Source of the DNA: DATARH01 sp963773625
GTDB taxonomy: Bacteria > Pseudomonadota > Alphaproteobacteria > ATCC43930 > CGMCC-115725
Assembly: GCA_963773625.1 (NCBI GenBank)
Contig: CAVZCJ010000010.1
Coordinates: 124,001 to 188,000 of the forward strand
Length of the DNA stretch: 64,000 bases
Reading direction: 5' to 3'
The notes beneath the pieces were generated by a model. The model did not search any database. It was not told the origin of the DNA and saw only the letters and a list, made by a program, of their open reading frames with translations. The position numbers and the translations under genes were made by a program. This document shows positions 51,250 through 59,774 of this stretch, one piece after another. The stretch's first letter is position 1; every line of letters starts with the position of its first letter.

Positions 51250-51815
51250 GGCACGGGCGATCCCTCCGCCAGGATCGCTTCGCGGCGGCGGCCTGAATCG
51301 CGGATGAACAGCGCGAAGGACGGGTCGGCCGCGGCGACGCGGCGATATTGTGCGGCAACTGCGGGCGCGATCTCGCCATGGCGCCCCAGCGCCGCCTCGC
51401 CCAATTCCAGCAGCAGCAAATTCGGCCAGGCGCGCGGCCGCAACCGCCCGATCTCGGCGAAGATTTCCGCCGGATCGCGCGCCGGATCGGCCTGGGCGAG
51501 CAGCAGCGCCGCCGAGGCGGTCGAGCGCGAGATGCCGGCATGGCAATGGATGAGGAGATGCGCTTCCGGTCCAGCCGCCATCACCTCGCGGCCAAATTCC
51601 AGGAGCTCCGCGATATGCCGATCCGACGGTACGATGGTGGCGTCGGAAACCGGTGCGATCACGTCGTGAAAGCGCAACGCCTCACGGCGATGCGGCGGAA
51701 AGTCGAGAAAAGCCACCGGGTCGGGCCAGCCGGGGTCGAGGATCGACAGCACATGCGTCACCCCGGCTTCGCAATGCTCGCCGAGCTCGGGGATGCCGCA
51801 AATTGTGATCCGCAT
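51237..51815 (-). CDS. protein-tyrosine/dual-specificity phosphatase-like protein
   Basis: This 192-residue protein starts at ATG 51815 (MRITICGIPELGEHCEAGVT). The P-loop LLIHCHAGISRSTASAALLL has the C-x5-R signature (Cys about 99, Arg about 105) and the general-acid Asp lies in RFHDVIAPVSD. The fold matches predicted bacterial Tyr phosphatases (COG5350). Its 3' end overlaps the convergent DUF2272 gene by 13 bases. It is downstream of the rhodanese and SPFH genes on the same strand, seven bases from the rhodanese stop. Confidence 0.9.
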   Translation of the reverse strand: MRITICGIPELGEHCEAGVTHVLSILDPGWPDPVAFLDFPPHRREALRFHDVIAPVSDATIVPSDRHIAELLEFGREVMAAGPEAHLLIHCHAGISRSTASAALLLAQADPARDPAEIFAEIGRLRPRAWPNLLLLELGEAALGRHGEIAPAVAAQYRRVAAADPSFALFIRDSGRRREAILAEGSPVPQRW

Positions 51816-51822
51816 GGTCGCG

Positions 51823-52170
51823 TCAACGCTCGCGCCAAGCCTTCATCCCGCCGCGTAACACCGCGACATCCGGCACGCCGATTTCGGCCAGTTGCGCCGC
51901 GGCGGCGGCCGAGCGTTTGTCGGTGAGGCAGACGCAGACCACCGGCCGCGCAATGGCGCGGAGCTCAGCCTGGTATGCGCCGAGCTCGGGCAGCGGGATG
52001 TTGCGTGCGCCGTCGATGTGGCCGAGCGGCCCGACGAACTCGTCGGCGCCGCGCACATCGACGACAAGCGGCGTCTCCGTTCCGGCGAGGCGCCGCCGCA
52101 GCTCGTCGACCTCCACCCAGCGCGGCTCGGGCGCTGGCCTGTTGAAGAGACGGCCGAAAATACCGGCCAT
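51823..52170 (-). CDS. rhodanese-like domain protein
   Basis: This 115-residue single-domain rhodanese starts at ATG 52170 (MAGIFGRLFNRPAPEPRWVE). Motifs are VDELRRRLAGTETPLVVDVR, GADEFVGPLGHIDGARNIPL and the active loop VVCVCLTDKRSAAAAAQLAE, with Cys about 82 followed by a six-residue loop. The gene starts one base from the end of the SPFH gene, so the phosphatase-rhodanese-SPFH set is one operon. It may transfer sulfane sulfur or sense it. Confidence 0.9.
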   Translation of the reverse strand: MAGIFGRLFNRPAPEPRWVEVDELRRRLAGTETPLVVDVRGADEFVGPLGHIDGARNIPLPELGAYQAELRAIARPVVCVCLTDKRSAAAAAQLAEIGVPDVAVLRGGMKAWRER

Positions 52171-53163
52171 CTACGCCGCGCGCGCCGGCGCCGAGGGCGG
52201 CACGCTACCCGGTTGCTGCGCGGGCGGCATGGGCGGGGACGGATCGTGCGGCACCTGGTTACCAACCATGATCGCCTCGCTGATCTGCCGCGACAGATCG
52301 GCCGCGCCGCCGGGCGAGTGCGGCAGGAACACGGTGGTGGCGCGGCTCTGCGCGCCGATTGCGCGCAGCGTGTCGAAATATTGTGTGAGGATGAGCGTGC
52401 GCATCGCCTCTTCCGGCGACACCCCGCCATCCTTGACCGACAAGAGCGCTGCGACCGAGTCGCGAATACCCTCGGCGATGGCGATGCGCTCGGCGGCGAT
52501 GCCCTCGCCCTGCAGTTTCTTGCTTTCCTTCTCGGCCTCGGCGGCCTTGACCGTCTTGATCTTGACCGCCTCGCCCTGCTGTTCGGCGGCTTCGCGCAGC
52601 CGGCTCGCCGCATTGATCTCGTTCATCGCGGTCCGCACCTTCTCGTCCGGCGCGATGTCGGTGACCGGCGAGCCGTCGATGTCGTAGCCGAAATTGTTGA
52701 GCTTGTGCCGCAATCCCTCGCTGACCGCCTGCTCGATGTCGCTTTTCTTCTCGAACACGTGGTCGAGCGTCATCGTCGGCACCTGGCTGCGCACCGCGTC
52801 GAAGACGTGCGCGGTAATCTGCTGCTCCGGGTTGGTAAGGCGGTAGAAGGCGTCAAACTCCTTGCCCTCGACGACGTGGTACTGGACCGAAACCACGATA
52901 TCGACAAACACGTTGTCGCTGGTCTTGGTCTCCACCTTCACATTCAGCTGTTGGACCCGCAAGCTCAGCCGCCCCGCCTTTTTTTCAACCATCGGAATCT
53001 TCATGTTGAGCCCGGCGCGGGCGGTGCGGGCGAATTTGCCAAAGCGCTCGATCAGCGCGACCTGCGCCTGCTCGACCATGAAGAAAGAGCCGAAGAAAAC
53101 AGTCAGCGCAACGATCACCACGATAAACAGGAACATCAGCCCAACGACCGTCGACGGGTCCAT
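52171..53163 (-). CDS. SPFH/Band 7 (stomatin-like) membrane protein
   Basis: This 330-residue protein starts at ATG 53163. One N-terminal membrane helix (STVVGLMFLFIVVIVALTVF) is followed by a Band 7 domain (VEQAQVALIERFGKFARTAR, GLNMKIPMVEKKAGRLSLRV, NVFVDIVVSVQYHVVEGKEF, YDIDGSPVTDIAPDEKVRTA) and a coiled-coil region with EAVKIKTVKAAEAEKESKKL. The Pro-rich tail is disordered. Stomatin-like proteins usually pair with NfeD, which is absent here. It is the first gene of the operon with the rhodanese and phosphatase. Confidence 0.92.
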   Translation of the reverse strand: MDPSTVVGLMFLFIVVIVALTVFFGSFFMVEQAQVALIERFGKFARTARAGLNMKIPMVEKKAGRLSLRVQQLNVKVETKTSDNVFVDIVVSVQYHVVEGKEFDAFYRLTNPEQQITAHVFDAVRSQVPTMTLDHVFEKKSDIEQAVSEGLRHKLNNFGYDIDGSPVTDIAPDEKVRTAMNEINAASRLREAAEQQGEAVKIKTVKAAEAEKESKKLQGEGIAAERIAIAEGIRDSVAALLSVKDGGVSPEEAMRTLILTQYFDTLRAIGAQSRATTVFLPHSPGGAADLSRQISEAIMVGNQVPHDPSPPMPPAQQPGSVPPSAPARAA

Positions 53164-53259
53164 CTCGTCCTCCCAACCGGCTGAAGCTTGCCGGCGTTGA
53201 ATGTGCGCTCTGGTAGATCAGGAGGCGGCCCCCGCGTTTCAAGCGAGGGCAGACGGCGT

Positions 53260-53667
53260 TCAGCTCAGGTCGAGCGCATATTTTTTCAGCGTATCGAGCG
53301 GCACGATGTCGAGCGTCGCCTCGTGCGTGGCGGCGAGGCGCAGGCGCGGCGCATGGCCCGCGTCGAACGCCTCCTTCCAGCGCGCCGCGCATAGGCACCA
53401 GCAATCGCCGGGCTTGAGACCCTCGAACCCCGCCTGCGGCACCGGCGTCGAGAGGTCGTTGCCGGCGGCTTTTGAGAAGGCGAGGAAATCGGCCGTCATC
53501 AGCGCGCAGACTGTGTGGACGCCGAAATCCTCTGCGCCGGTGTTGCATGCACCGTCGCGATAATACCCGGTCAGCGGCTTGGTGCAGCACTCGTCCAGCC
53601 GCTCGCCATAGACATTGCGCGGCGCGGCGCGGCGCGGGCGCGGATCGGAACCGGAAGCATCGGGCAT
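53260..53667 (-). CDS. DUF2237 family protein
   Basis: This 135-residue protein starts at ATG 53667 (MPDASGSDPRPRRAAPRNVY). Family motifs are GERLDECCTKPLTGYYRDGA, CNTGAEDFGVHTVCALMTAD, FLAFSKAAGNDLSTP and FEGLKPGDCWCLCAARWKEA. Conserved Cys residues (CC, CN, CWCLC) suggest a metal or redox site. The C-terminus ATHEATLDIVPLDTLKKYAL is also typical. It is common in proteobacteria and cyanobacteria; the function is not known to me. Confidence 0.9.
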   Translation of the reverse strand: MPDASGSDPRPRRAAPRNVYGERLDECCTKPLTGYYRDGACNTGAEDFGVHTVCALMTADFLAFSKAAGNDLSTPVPQAGFEGLKPGDCWCLCAARWKEAFDAGHAPRLRLAATHEATLDIVPLDTLKKYALDLS

Positions 53668-53691
53668 ATGGTAACTCCCTTTCCTGTCTCG

Positions 53692-53774
53692 CTCCCCGGC
53701 GAAAGCCGGGGTCCATTTGGCAACCGTCGCTGGCGCCGAAGATTGGGTCCCCGCTTACGCCGGGAAGCCAATAG
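53692..53774. repeat. REP-like palindromic units
   Basis: The first unit is CCCCGGC-GAAA-GCCGGGG (53694-53711), a 7-bp stem with a GNRA-type loop. About 40 bp downstream is a second, imperfect unit around GGGTCCCCGC...GCCGGGAAGCC (53745-53768) in the other orientation. Together they look like a BIME pair of the GACCCCGGCTTTCGCCGGGG class found between alphaproteobacterial genes. They lie between DUF2237 and gshB. Confidence 0.7.
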
Positions 53775-53791
53775 ACAAGGCCGCGATGGGG

Positions 53792-54761
53792 CTATGCCGG
53801 CCGGCGCTCGGCCCGGGCTGCGATTTTGGCCTCGATCGCGTCCCAGATCTTGGCGGCCAGATTGTCGTTGTTGAGCCGGCCGATCTCCTGGATGCCGGTC
53901 GGCGAGGTCACGTTGATCTCGGTTATGTAATCGCCGATCACGTCGATCCCGACAAACAGCAGGCCTTGCTCCTTGAGGGTCGGGCCGATCGCCGCGCAAA
54001 TCTCGAGGTCGCGTGGCGTCAGCTCGGTCTTCACGCCACGGCCGCCGACATGCAAATTGGCCCGCGCCTCGCCTTCCGCCGGCACGCGCAGCACGCCGCC
54101 CGCCGCTTCGCCGTCGATCAGGACGATGCGCTTGTCGCCCTGGCGTATCTCGGGGATGTAGCGCTGCACCATGACCGGCTCGCGGTACATTTGGGCGTAC
54201 ATCTCCAGCAGCGAACTCAGATTGTCGTCGCCCGGCCGCAGATGAACGATCCCGGCCCCGCCATTGCCGAACAGCGGTTTCAAGACGATCTCGCCGTGCT
54301 TGTCCCAGAAGGCTTTGATCTCGTCCCTGTCGAGCGACAGGATCGTCGGCGGCATCAGCTCCTTGAAGCGCAGCACGAAGAGCTTTTCTGGGGCATTGCG
54401 CACCGCCGCCGGGTTGTTGACGACGAGCGGCCCTTCGGGCGGCAGCAGCTCCAGGAGATGCGTCGCGGTGATGTAGGCCATGTCGAAGGGCGGGTCTTGA
54501 CGCATTAGGATCACGTCGACGCCTTCGAGGTCGAACTCCTCGTCGTCACCGAATTTGTGGTGGTCGCCGTAGCGGCGGAAGACCTCGAGCTTGCGGCCGC
54601 GGGTGTAGAGCCGGCCATCGCGCAAGGTCAGCGCGGTCGGCAGATAGTGGAACAGCGCATGACCGCGCGCCTGCGCTTCGAGCGCCAACGCGAAGGTCGA
54701 AGTCGGCGTCGATGTTGATGGTGTGGATCGGATCCATCTGGATCGCGACGGCGAGACCCAT
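53792..54761 (-). pseudogene. gshB: glutathione synthetase (one frameshift as given)
   Basis: GshB joins gamma-glutamylcysteine and glycine with ATP. The start is ATG 54761 (MGLAVAIQMDPIHTINIDAD). An extra T near 54704 (GACTTCGA) shifts the frame; after removal it reads STFALALEAQARGHALFHYL. Motifs are VDVILMRQDPPFDMAYITAT, LVVNNPAAVRNAPEKLFVLR, the ATP-grasp segment IVLKPLFGNGGAGIVHLRPG, YIPEIRQGDKRIVLIDGEA, and FVGIDVIGDYITEINVTSPT with the metal Asn. The full length would be about 323 residues, normal. The shift is a base duplication and most likely an error. Confidence 0.9.
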
Positions 54762-54780
54762 GCCGAACTCCTTCTGGCGG

Positions 54781-55353
54781 TCAGACTTCGATGGTGATCT
54801 TGCTGCCCGGCCCGAGCAAGCCCAACAGCGGGATCAGCGCCTCGCGGGCCACCGCGATGCAGCCCTCGGTGCCGGCGAAATCGGGCCGCGCGACGTGGAG
54901 AAAGATCGCGCTGCCCTTGCCCGGCACCACGGGGTCGGTGTTGTAGCCGATCACTACGATCAAATCGTAGAGCCCGTCATCGCGCCACAGCACCTCGGCC
55001 GAGGCCGGATAAGGCAGCGTGACGAGCGTGTTGTAATGCGGATCGTCGGGCGCGTCGCACCAGCCGAAATCCGGCCGCAAACCGGTCATCGGCAAGTCGG
55101 TTTTGGGCCATTTGACCCGATCGGGCCGGTAGAAGCCGTAGAGCAGTGGGTAGGTGCCGGCGGGGCTGGCGTGGTCACCCTCGCGCTTGTCGCTCTTCAC
55201 CCCAGCCAGCCCGCACGCCGCCCGGGCCGACCCGGCCGGCCACGACAGCACGCCGTTCTCGTAGATCAAGCTGGCGTAATCCATGGCATCGGCAACTCGC
55301 GAGAGCGGCAGGGCGGAAGCGGCTGTGAGAATGCTTCGGCGCGTGAGGGTCAC
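54781..55353 (-). CDS. L,D-transpeptidase (YkuD) family protein
   Basis: This 190-residue protein starts at ATG 55353 with a Tat-like signal (MTLTRRSILTAASALPLSRV, twin Arg then a weakly hydrophobic stretch). The YkuD core has GVLSWPAGSARAACGLAGVK, DHASPAGTYPLLYGFYRPDR, YDLIVVIGYNTDPVVPGKG and IFLHVARPDFAGTEGCIAVA, the H-x12-Cys catalytic pattern (His about 151, Cys about 163), and LIPLLGLLGPGSKITI. It would crosslink peptidoglycan in the periplasm. The gene follows gshB upstream by 19 bases on the same strand. Confidence 0.88.
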   Translation of the reverse strand: MTLTRRSILTAASALPLSRVADAMDYASLIYENGVLSWPAGSARAACGLAGVKSDKREGDHASPAGTYPLLYGFYRPDRVKWPKTDLPMTGLRPDFGWCDAPDDPHYNTLVTLPYPASAEVLWRDDGLYDLIVVIGYNTDPVVPGKGSAIFLHVARPDFAGTEGCIAVAREALIPLLGLLGPGSKITIEV

Positions 55354-55442
55354 GCCCTAGGATATCATCTCAAGCATCGCTTTGATGCCATTGCCGCGAG
55401 GATGGCTCGGCCATACCCTTGCCGCACCACGAGGAGACCCCC

Positions 55443-56291
55443 ATGCGCAACAGCCGGATCGAGGTGAAGCCCATCGCCGGAGGGTGCGGCGCCGAGATTT
55501 ACGGCGCCGACATTGCCGCCGATCTCCACGACGAGGTCATTGGCGAAATCCGCGCTGCGCTCAACGAGCATTGCGTCGTGTTCTTCCGCGACCAGGAGTT
55601 CGACGCCGAGCAGCACAAGGTCTTTGCCCGCCGCTTCGGTAAGATTTTCGTCCACCCCAACTATCGCGGTATGCAGGACGACGACGAGATCCAGATGATC
55701 CGCCGCGAGCCCGGCGACAAACACATCGTCGGCGAGGATTGGCACGCCGACACGACGATGATGGCGGAGCCGCCGATGGGCGCGATCCTTTACGCTCTTG
55801 AGGTGCCGCCCTACGGGGGCGACACGCTTTTCGCCAACCAGTGCCTGGCCTACGACAGCCTGTCCGACGGCATGAAGAAGCTACTGTCGGGCCTGCGCGC
55901 GGTGCACAGCGACCGGCTCGTCGCCGGTCCTGCGGGCAACCGAAACCAGTTCCGCGCCACCAAGGTGCGCGGCGACGACAGCTGGCGCGAGACGATCAAC
56001 GTGCACCCCGTTGTCCGTACCCACCCCGAGACCGGACGCAAGCTCCTCAACGTCAACAAGTCGTATACGGTCGGCTTCGAGGGGATGACCGAGGAGGAGT
56101 TGAAGCCGCTGCTCGATTATCTCTTCGAGCAGGGTAACCGGCCGGAATTCACCTGCCGCTTCCGCTGGGAAAAGGGTTCGGTCGCGTTCTGGGACAACCG
56201 CGCGGTCAAGCACCTGGCGATCCACGACGCCGGTCCGTTTCGCCGCTTGATGCGCCGGGTCCAGATCGCCGGCGACACGCCGTATGAATAG
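55443..56291 (+). CDS. TauD/TfdA-family Fe(II)/2-oxoglutarate dioxygenase
   Basis: This 282-residue protein starts at ATG 55443, behind GAGGAGACC. It begins MRNSRIEVKPIAGGCGAEIY. The iron site is HxD in IVGEDWHADTTMMAEPPMGA (His about 99, Asp about 101) and the distal His in FWDNRAVKHLAIHDAG (about 261), with the 2-oxoglutarate Arg in FRRLMRRVQI. Other motifs are GGDTLFANQCLAYDSLSDGM and SYTVGFEGMTEEELKPLLDY. The type fits taurine/2,4-D dioxygenases, but the substrate is unknown. Confidence 0.92.
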   Translation: MRNSRIEVKPIAGGCGAEIYGADIAADLHDEVIGEIRAALNEHCVVFFRDQEFDAEQHKVFARRFGKIFVHPNYRGMQDDDEIQMIRREPGDKHIVGEDWHADTTMMAEPPMGAILYALEVPPYGGDTLFANQCLAYDSLSDGMKKLLSGLRAVHSDRLVAGPAGNRNQFRATKVRGDDSWRETINVHPVVRTHPETGRKLLNVNKSYTVGFEGMTEEELKPLLDYLFEQGNRPEFTCRFRWEKGSVAFWDNRAVKHLAIHDAGPFRRLMRRVQIAGDTPYE

Positions 56292-56315
56292 CGGTAGGGT
56301 ATTGAGGAACGAGCG

Positions 56316-56486
56316 ATGCGGCAACCCATTCTGGTGAAGCGATACGCCGGCGCCCGTCTCTACGATACTGTGGCGGCGCGCTATGTCTCGCTCGACGATC
56401 TACGTCGCTGGCGGGATCGTGGGATCGCGTTCGAGGTTCGCGACGCCGAGACGGGCGAAGACGTGTCGCGTGTATTGCTGGCCTGA
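56316..56486 (+). CDS. stand-alone PHB/PHA-accumulation regulator N-domain protein
   Basis: This is a 56-residue protein from ATG 56316 (MRQPILVKRYAGARLYDTVA, ARYVSLDDLRRWRDRGIAFE, VRDAETGEDVSRVLLA). It matches the PhaR DNA-binding N-terminal domain (PF07879): I.KYaNRRLYDT..SrYVtL.dL......g..f.V.Da.tGeDiTr.vL. Normal PhaR has a further C-terminal PHB-binding domain and is about 180-200 residues; here only the DNA-binding part is present, with a clean TGA. The next gene follows after one base, so it is coupled with fRMsr. Whether it regulates PHB genes is open. Confidence 0.85.
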   Translation: MRQPILVKRYAGARLYDTVAARYVSLDDLRRWRDRGIAFEVRDAETGEDVSRVLLA

Positions 56487-56487
56487 G

Positions 56488-56946
56488 ATGTCCGCGGCTA
56501 CATCCGACCTCTACCGCGACCTCGGTCGCCAGCTCGCCTCGCTGATCGCCGGCGAACGCGACCGCGTCGCCAACGCCGCCAACATGGCGGCCCTCATCTA
56601 CAACGGCCTCCCCAACCTCAACTGGGCCGGGTTCTACTTCGCCCAAGGCAACGAGCTGGTGCTCGGCCCGTTTCAGGGTCAGCCGGCCTGTGTCCGCATC
56701 CCGTGGGGCAATGGCGTCTGCGGCACCGCGGCGGCGCGCGGCGAGACCGTGCTGGTGCCCGACGTCCACGACTTCCCCGGCCACATCGCCTGCGACCCGG
56801 TCTCGCAATCGGAGCTGGTCGTGCCGCTAATCGAGAATGGCCGGGTCACCGGCGTACTCGACCTCGACAGCCCAAGCCTCAACCGCTTCGACGACGAGGA
56901 TCGCGCCGGCTGCGAGGCGCTTGTCGCCATATTTCTCGGCTGCTGA
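56488..56946 (+). CDS. msrC: free methionine-(R)-sulfoxide reductase (GAF domain)
   Basis: This 152-residue GAF-fold enzyme starts at ATG 56488, one base after the stop of the PhaR_N gene. Motifs are AALIYNGLPNLNWAGFYFAQ, NELVLGPFQGQPACVRIPWG, NGVCGTAAARGETVLVPDVH (Cys about 79), DFPGHIACDPVSQSELVVPL (Cys about 97) and GVLDLDSPSLNRFDDEDRAG. Three Cys at ACVRI, GVCGT and IACD are those used by fRMsr for catalysis and recycling by thioredoxin. The activity is repair of free Met-R-SO in the cytosol. Confidence 0.92.
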   Translation: MSAATSDLYRDLGRQLASLIAGERDRVANAANMAALIYNGLPNLNWAGFYFAQGNELVLGPFQGQPACVRIPWGNGVCGTAAARGETVLVPDVHDFPGHIACDPVSQSELVVPLIENGRVTGVLDLDSPSLNRFDDEDRAGCEALVAIFLGC

Positions 56947-56980
56947 CGACCGTTCCTCTTGGAGAGGCCGAGTTGAACCG

Positions 56981-59758
56981 TTACTTCGCCGCGACGGCCT
57001 CGCGGGCGCGGCGGATGGGGGCGGCGGCAGGCGGACGATTGCCCTTGGCCAGCACCGCCTCGAGGCTAGCGCGAATCTCGGCGAGTTTGTCGGGGTGCTC
57101 GACCTGATGGCCGAACAGGTTCTTGACATAGAACACGTCGACCACCTTCTCACCGTAGGTCGAAATCTTCGCGCTTGAGATCTGGAGATTGAGGCGGGTT
57201 AGCTCGCGGGTCAGCTCGTGCAAGAGGCCCGGGCGATCGCGGCCGTTGACCTCGACCACGGTGTGAGTGCGACTCGCCTGGTTGTCGATCAGCACCCGCG
57301 GCGGCACGGTGAAAACGCTGGTGCGGCTCTGGATCGCGGGCGGGCGCGACAGCTCCCGATCGGCGCTGACATCGCCGGTCAGGACGTTCTCGAATACAAC
57401 CGAGAGCCGCGCGAGCTTGTCGGCGCGGTCGATCGGGCCGCCGTCATGGTCCTGCACCCAAAAGGTGTCGAGCGCCATCCCGTTCGACATGGTCATGATC
57501 TTGGCGTCGACGATATTGGCGCCGCACATCGCGAAAGCCCCGGCGATCCGCGAGAACAGGCCCGGGTGGTCGGCGGTATAAATGGTGACCTCGGTGACGG
57601 CGCGTTGCGAATCGATGCGCTTCTCGACCGTCAGCGGCGCACCGCTGCGGTCGGCCTCACGCATGAGCCGCGCATGGCGGGCATGGGTCTCGGCGTCGAA
57701 CGAGAGCCAGTAGAACGGGTAGCCGCGGGCGACGACCGCGGCGAAGTCGTCGTCGGTGAAATCGGACAGGAGCGCGCGAGCCGCCGCCTGCGCGTCGGCT
57801 ATGCGGGAGTCGCGCGCGCCGACTGCGAGGCCGCCCGAGATGACATCCCAGCCGCTATGATAGAGCTCGCGCAGCAGTGCTGCCTTCCAGCCGTTCCACA
57901 CCTTGGGACCGACGGCGCGGATATCCGCGACGGTGAGTACCAGGAGCAGCTTCAGCCGCTCCGGTGACTGCACTCGCTCGACGAAATCCCGGATCGTCTG
58001 CGGGTCGGAGAGATCGCGCTTAAAGGCGATGCCGCTCATCAGCAGATGCCAGCGCACTAGCCAGGCGACGGTCTCGGTCTCCTCGTCGGTGAGCCCCAGC
58101 CGCGGACCCAGCTTCAGCGCGATCTGCTCGCCCAGCTCGGAATGGTCGCCGCCGCGACCCTTGGCGATATCGTGCAGCAGGGTGGCGAGGTAGAGCGCGC
58201 GGCGCGAGACAATGGTCGGGGCGATCGCGCTGGCGAGCGGCAGTTCGTCTTTGAGCTGGCCCTCTTCGATCTTGTGCAGGATGCCGATTGCGAACAGCGT
58301 GTGCTCGTCGACCGTATAGACATGGTACATGTCGTACTGCATCTGCGCCACGACGCGGCCGAAATCGGGGACGAAGCGGCCGAACACGCCAGCCTCGTTC
58401 ATCCGCCGCAACGCGTTTTCCGGGTCCTTTTTCGACGTTAGGATTTCCAGAAACAGGCGGTTGGCTTCTGGGTTTTCGCGCAATTCGGCGTCGATCAGGC
58501 GCAGCGAGCGGGTGGCGGAGCGCAATGCGCGGGGGTGAATGTCGAGATCGTGCTCCTGCGCGACATGAAAGAGGCGCAGCAGGGCCGCGGGATCCTTCTT
58601 GAAGAAATCCTCCGACGGGATGGTCAGCCGCCCGCCATCGAGAATGAAGCCGTCGAGGATGCTCCGCCGCCCACTCCAGCGCAGCCACGAGCCGAAGCGC
58701 CGCCGGCCCTTCTGGTCGACTTCGAGCACGGCGCAGAAGATGCGGGTCAGGTCGCCGACATCCTTGGCGACCAGGAAATAGTGCTTCATGAAGCGTTCGA
58801 CGCCGCGGCTGCCGGCACGGTCGCGGTAGCCCATGCGCTCGCCGATTTCGCTCTGCAGCGGGAAGGTCAGCCGCTCTTCGGCGCGGCCGGCGATGAAGTG
58901 CAAATGGCAGCGCACCGTCCACAGGAATTCCTGGGCGCGGTCAAAACGCTGCGATTCCTCGGCCGACAGCACCTTCAGCTCGACCAGCTTGGCGACGTCG
59001 TCGATGCGGTAGATGTATTTCGCCAGCCAATAGAGCGTGTGCAGATCGCGCAGCCCGCCTTTGCCTTCCTTGACGTTGGGCTCGAGCTGATAGCGGCTGT
59101 CGCCGACCTTCTTGTGGCGCTCGTCGCGCTCGGCGAGCTTTTGCTCGACGAACGCGACCGCGCTGCCCTTGACGATCTCGCTGTCGAACTTGGTCTTGAG
59201 CTCGGTAAAGAGCGGCTGGTCGCCCCAGATGTAGCGCGCCTCCAAAAGCGCGGTGCGGATCGTCAGGTCGGTCTTGGCGTAGCGCAGGCACTCGGCGATC
59301 GAGCGGGTGGCGTGGCCGACCTTTAGCCGCAAATCCCAGAGGAGGTAGAGCAGGTATTCGACGACCTGCTCGGTATGCGGCGTCTGCTTGTAGGGCAGCA
59401 GGAACAGCAGATCGACGTCGGAATAGGGCGCCATCTCGCCGCGCCCATAACCGCCGACCGCGACGATCGCCAGCTTCTCGCCCTCGGTCGGGTTGGCGAT
59501 CGGGTAGACGTGCTCGGAGACGAAATCGAACAGCACCCGGATCAGCTGGTCGATGAGGAAACATTGCTCGGCGATGCAATCGGCGGCCTTGCCGCCAGCC
59601 TCGAAGCGGCGCTGGATCTCGCCGCGCCCCTGGTTCAGCGTGTCGCGCAACAGCGCGACGATCGCCGGCCGCTCCGGTGTCGAGTCGGCCGCCAGCGCCG
59701 CCAACGACTCGGCGAGCGCCCGGCGGTCGATGATCTCGCGTTGTTTGGTGATCGCCAT
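56981..59758 (-). CDS. glnD: [protein-PII] uridylyltransferase/uridylyl-removing enzyme
   Basis: GlnD senses glutamine and uridylylates or de-uridylylates PII (GlnB/GlnK). The start is ATG 59758 (MAITKQREIIDRRALAESLA), giving 925 residues, a normal length. The nucleotidyltransferase domain has AVGGYGRGEMAPYSDVDLLF (about residues 110-130). The GlnD-specific linker has LEPNVKEGKGGLRDLHTLYW. The HD domain has LATLLHDIAKGRGGDHSELG. Two ACT domains are at the C-terminus (VTIYTADHPGLFSRIAGAFA and VEVNGRDRPGLLHELTRELT). It runs open over 2.8 kb with no shift. The SDR gene is 16 bases upstream. Confidence 0.97.
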   Translation of the reverse strand: MAITKQREIIDRRALAESLAALAADSTPERPAIVALLRDTLNQGRGEIQRRFEAGGKAADCIAEQCFLIDQLIRVLFDFVSEHVYPIANPTEGEKLAIVAVGGYGRGEMAPYSDVDLLFLLPYKQTPHTEQVVEYLLYLLWDLRLKVGHATRSIAECLRYAKTDLTIRTALLEARYIWGDQPLFTELKTKFDSEIVKGSAVAFVEQKLAERDERHKKVGDSRYQLEPNVKEGKGGLRDLHTLYWLAKYIYRIDDVAKLVELKVLSAEESQRFDRAQEFLWTVRCHLHFIAGRAEERLTFPLQSEIGERMGYRDRAGSRGVERFMKHYFLVAKDVGDLTRIFCAVLEVDQKGRRRFGSWLRWSGRRSILDGFILDGGRLTIPSEDFFKKDPAALLRLFHVAQEHDLDIHPRALRSATRSLRLIDAELRENPEANRLFLEILTSKKDPENALRRMNEAGVFGRFVPDFGRVVAQMQYDMYHVYTVDEHTLFAIGILHKIEEGQLKDELPLASAIAPTIVSRRALYLATLLHDIAKGRGGDHSELGEQIALKLGPRLGLTDEETETVAWLVRWHLLMSGIAFKRDLSDPQTIRDFVERVQSPERLKLLLVLTVADIRAVGPKVWNGWKAALLRELYHSGWDVISGGLAVGARDSRIADAQAAARALLSDFTDDDFAAVVARGYPFYWLSFDAETHARHARLMREADRSGAPLTVEKRIDSQRAVTEVTIYTADHPGLFSRIAGAFAMCGANIVDAKIMTMSNGMALDTFWVQDHDGGPIDRADKLARLSVVFENVLTGDVSADRELSRPPAIQSRTSVFTVPPRVLIDNQASRTHTVVEVNGRDRPGLLHELTRELTRLNLQISSAKISTYGEKVVDVFYVKNLFGHQVEHPDKLAEIRASLEAVLAKGNRPPAAAPIRRAREAVAAK

Positions 59759-59774
59759 CGCCGTTCGTCGACCC

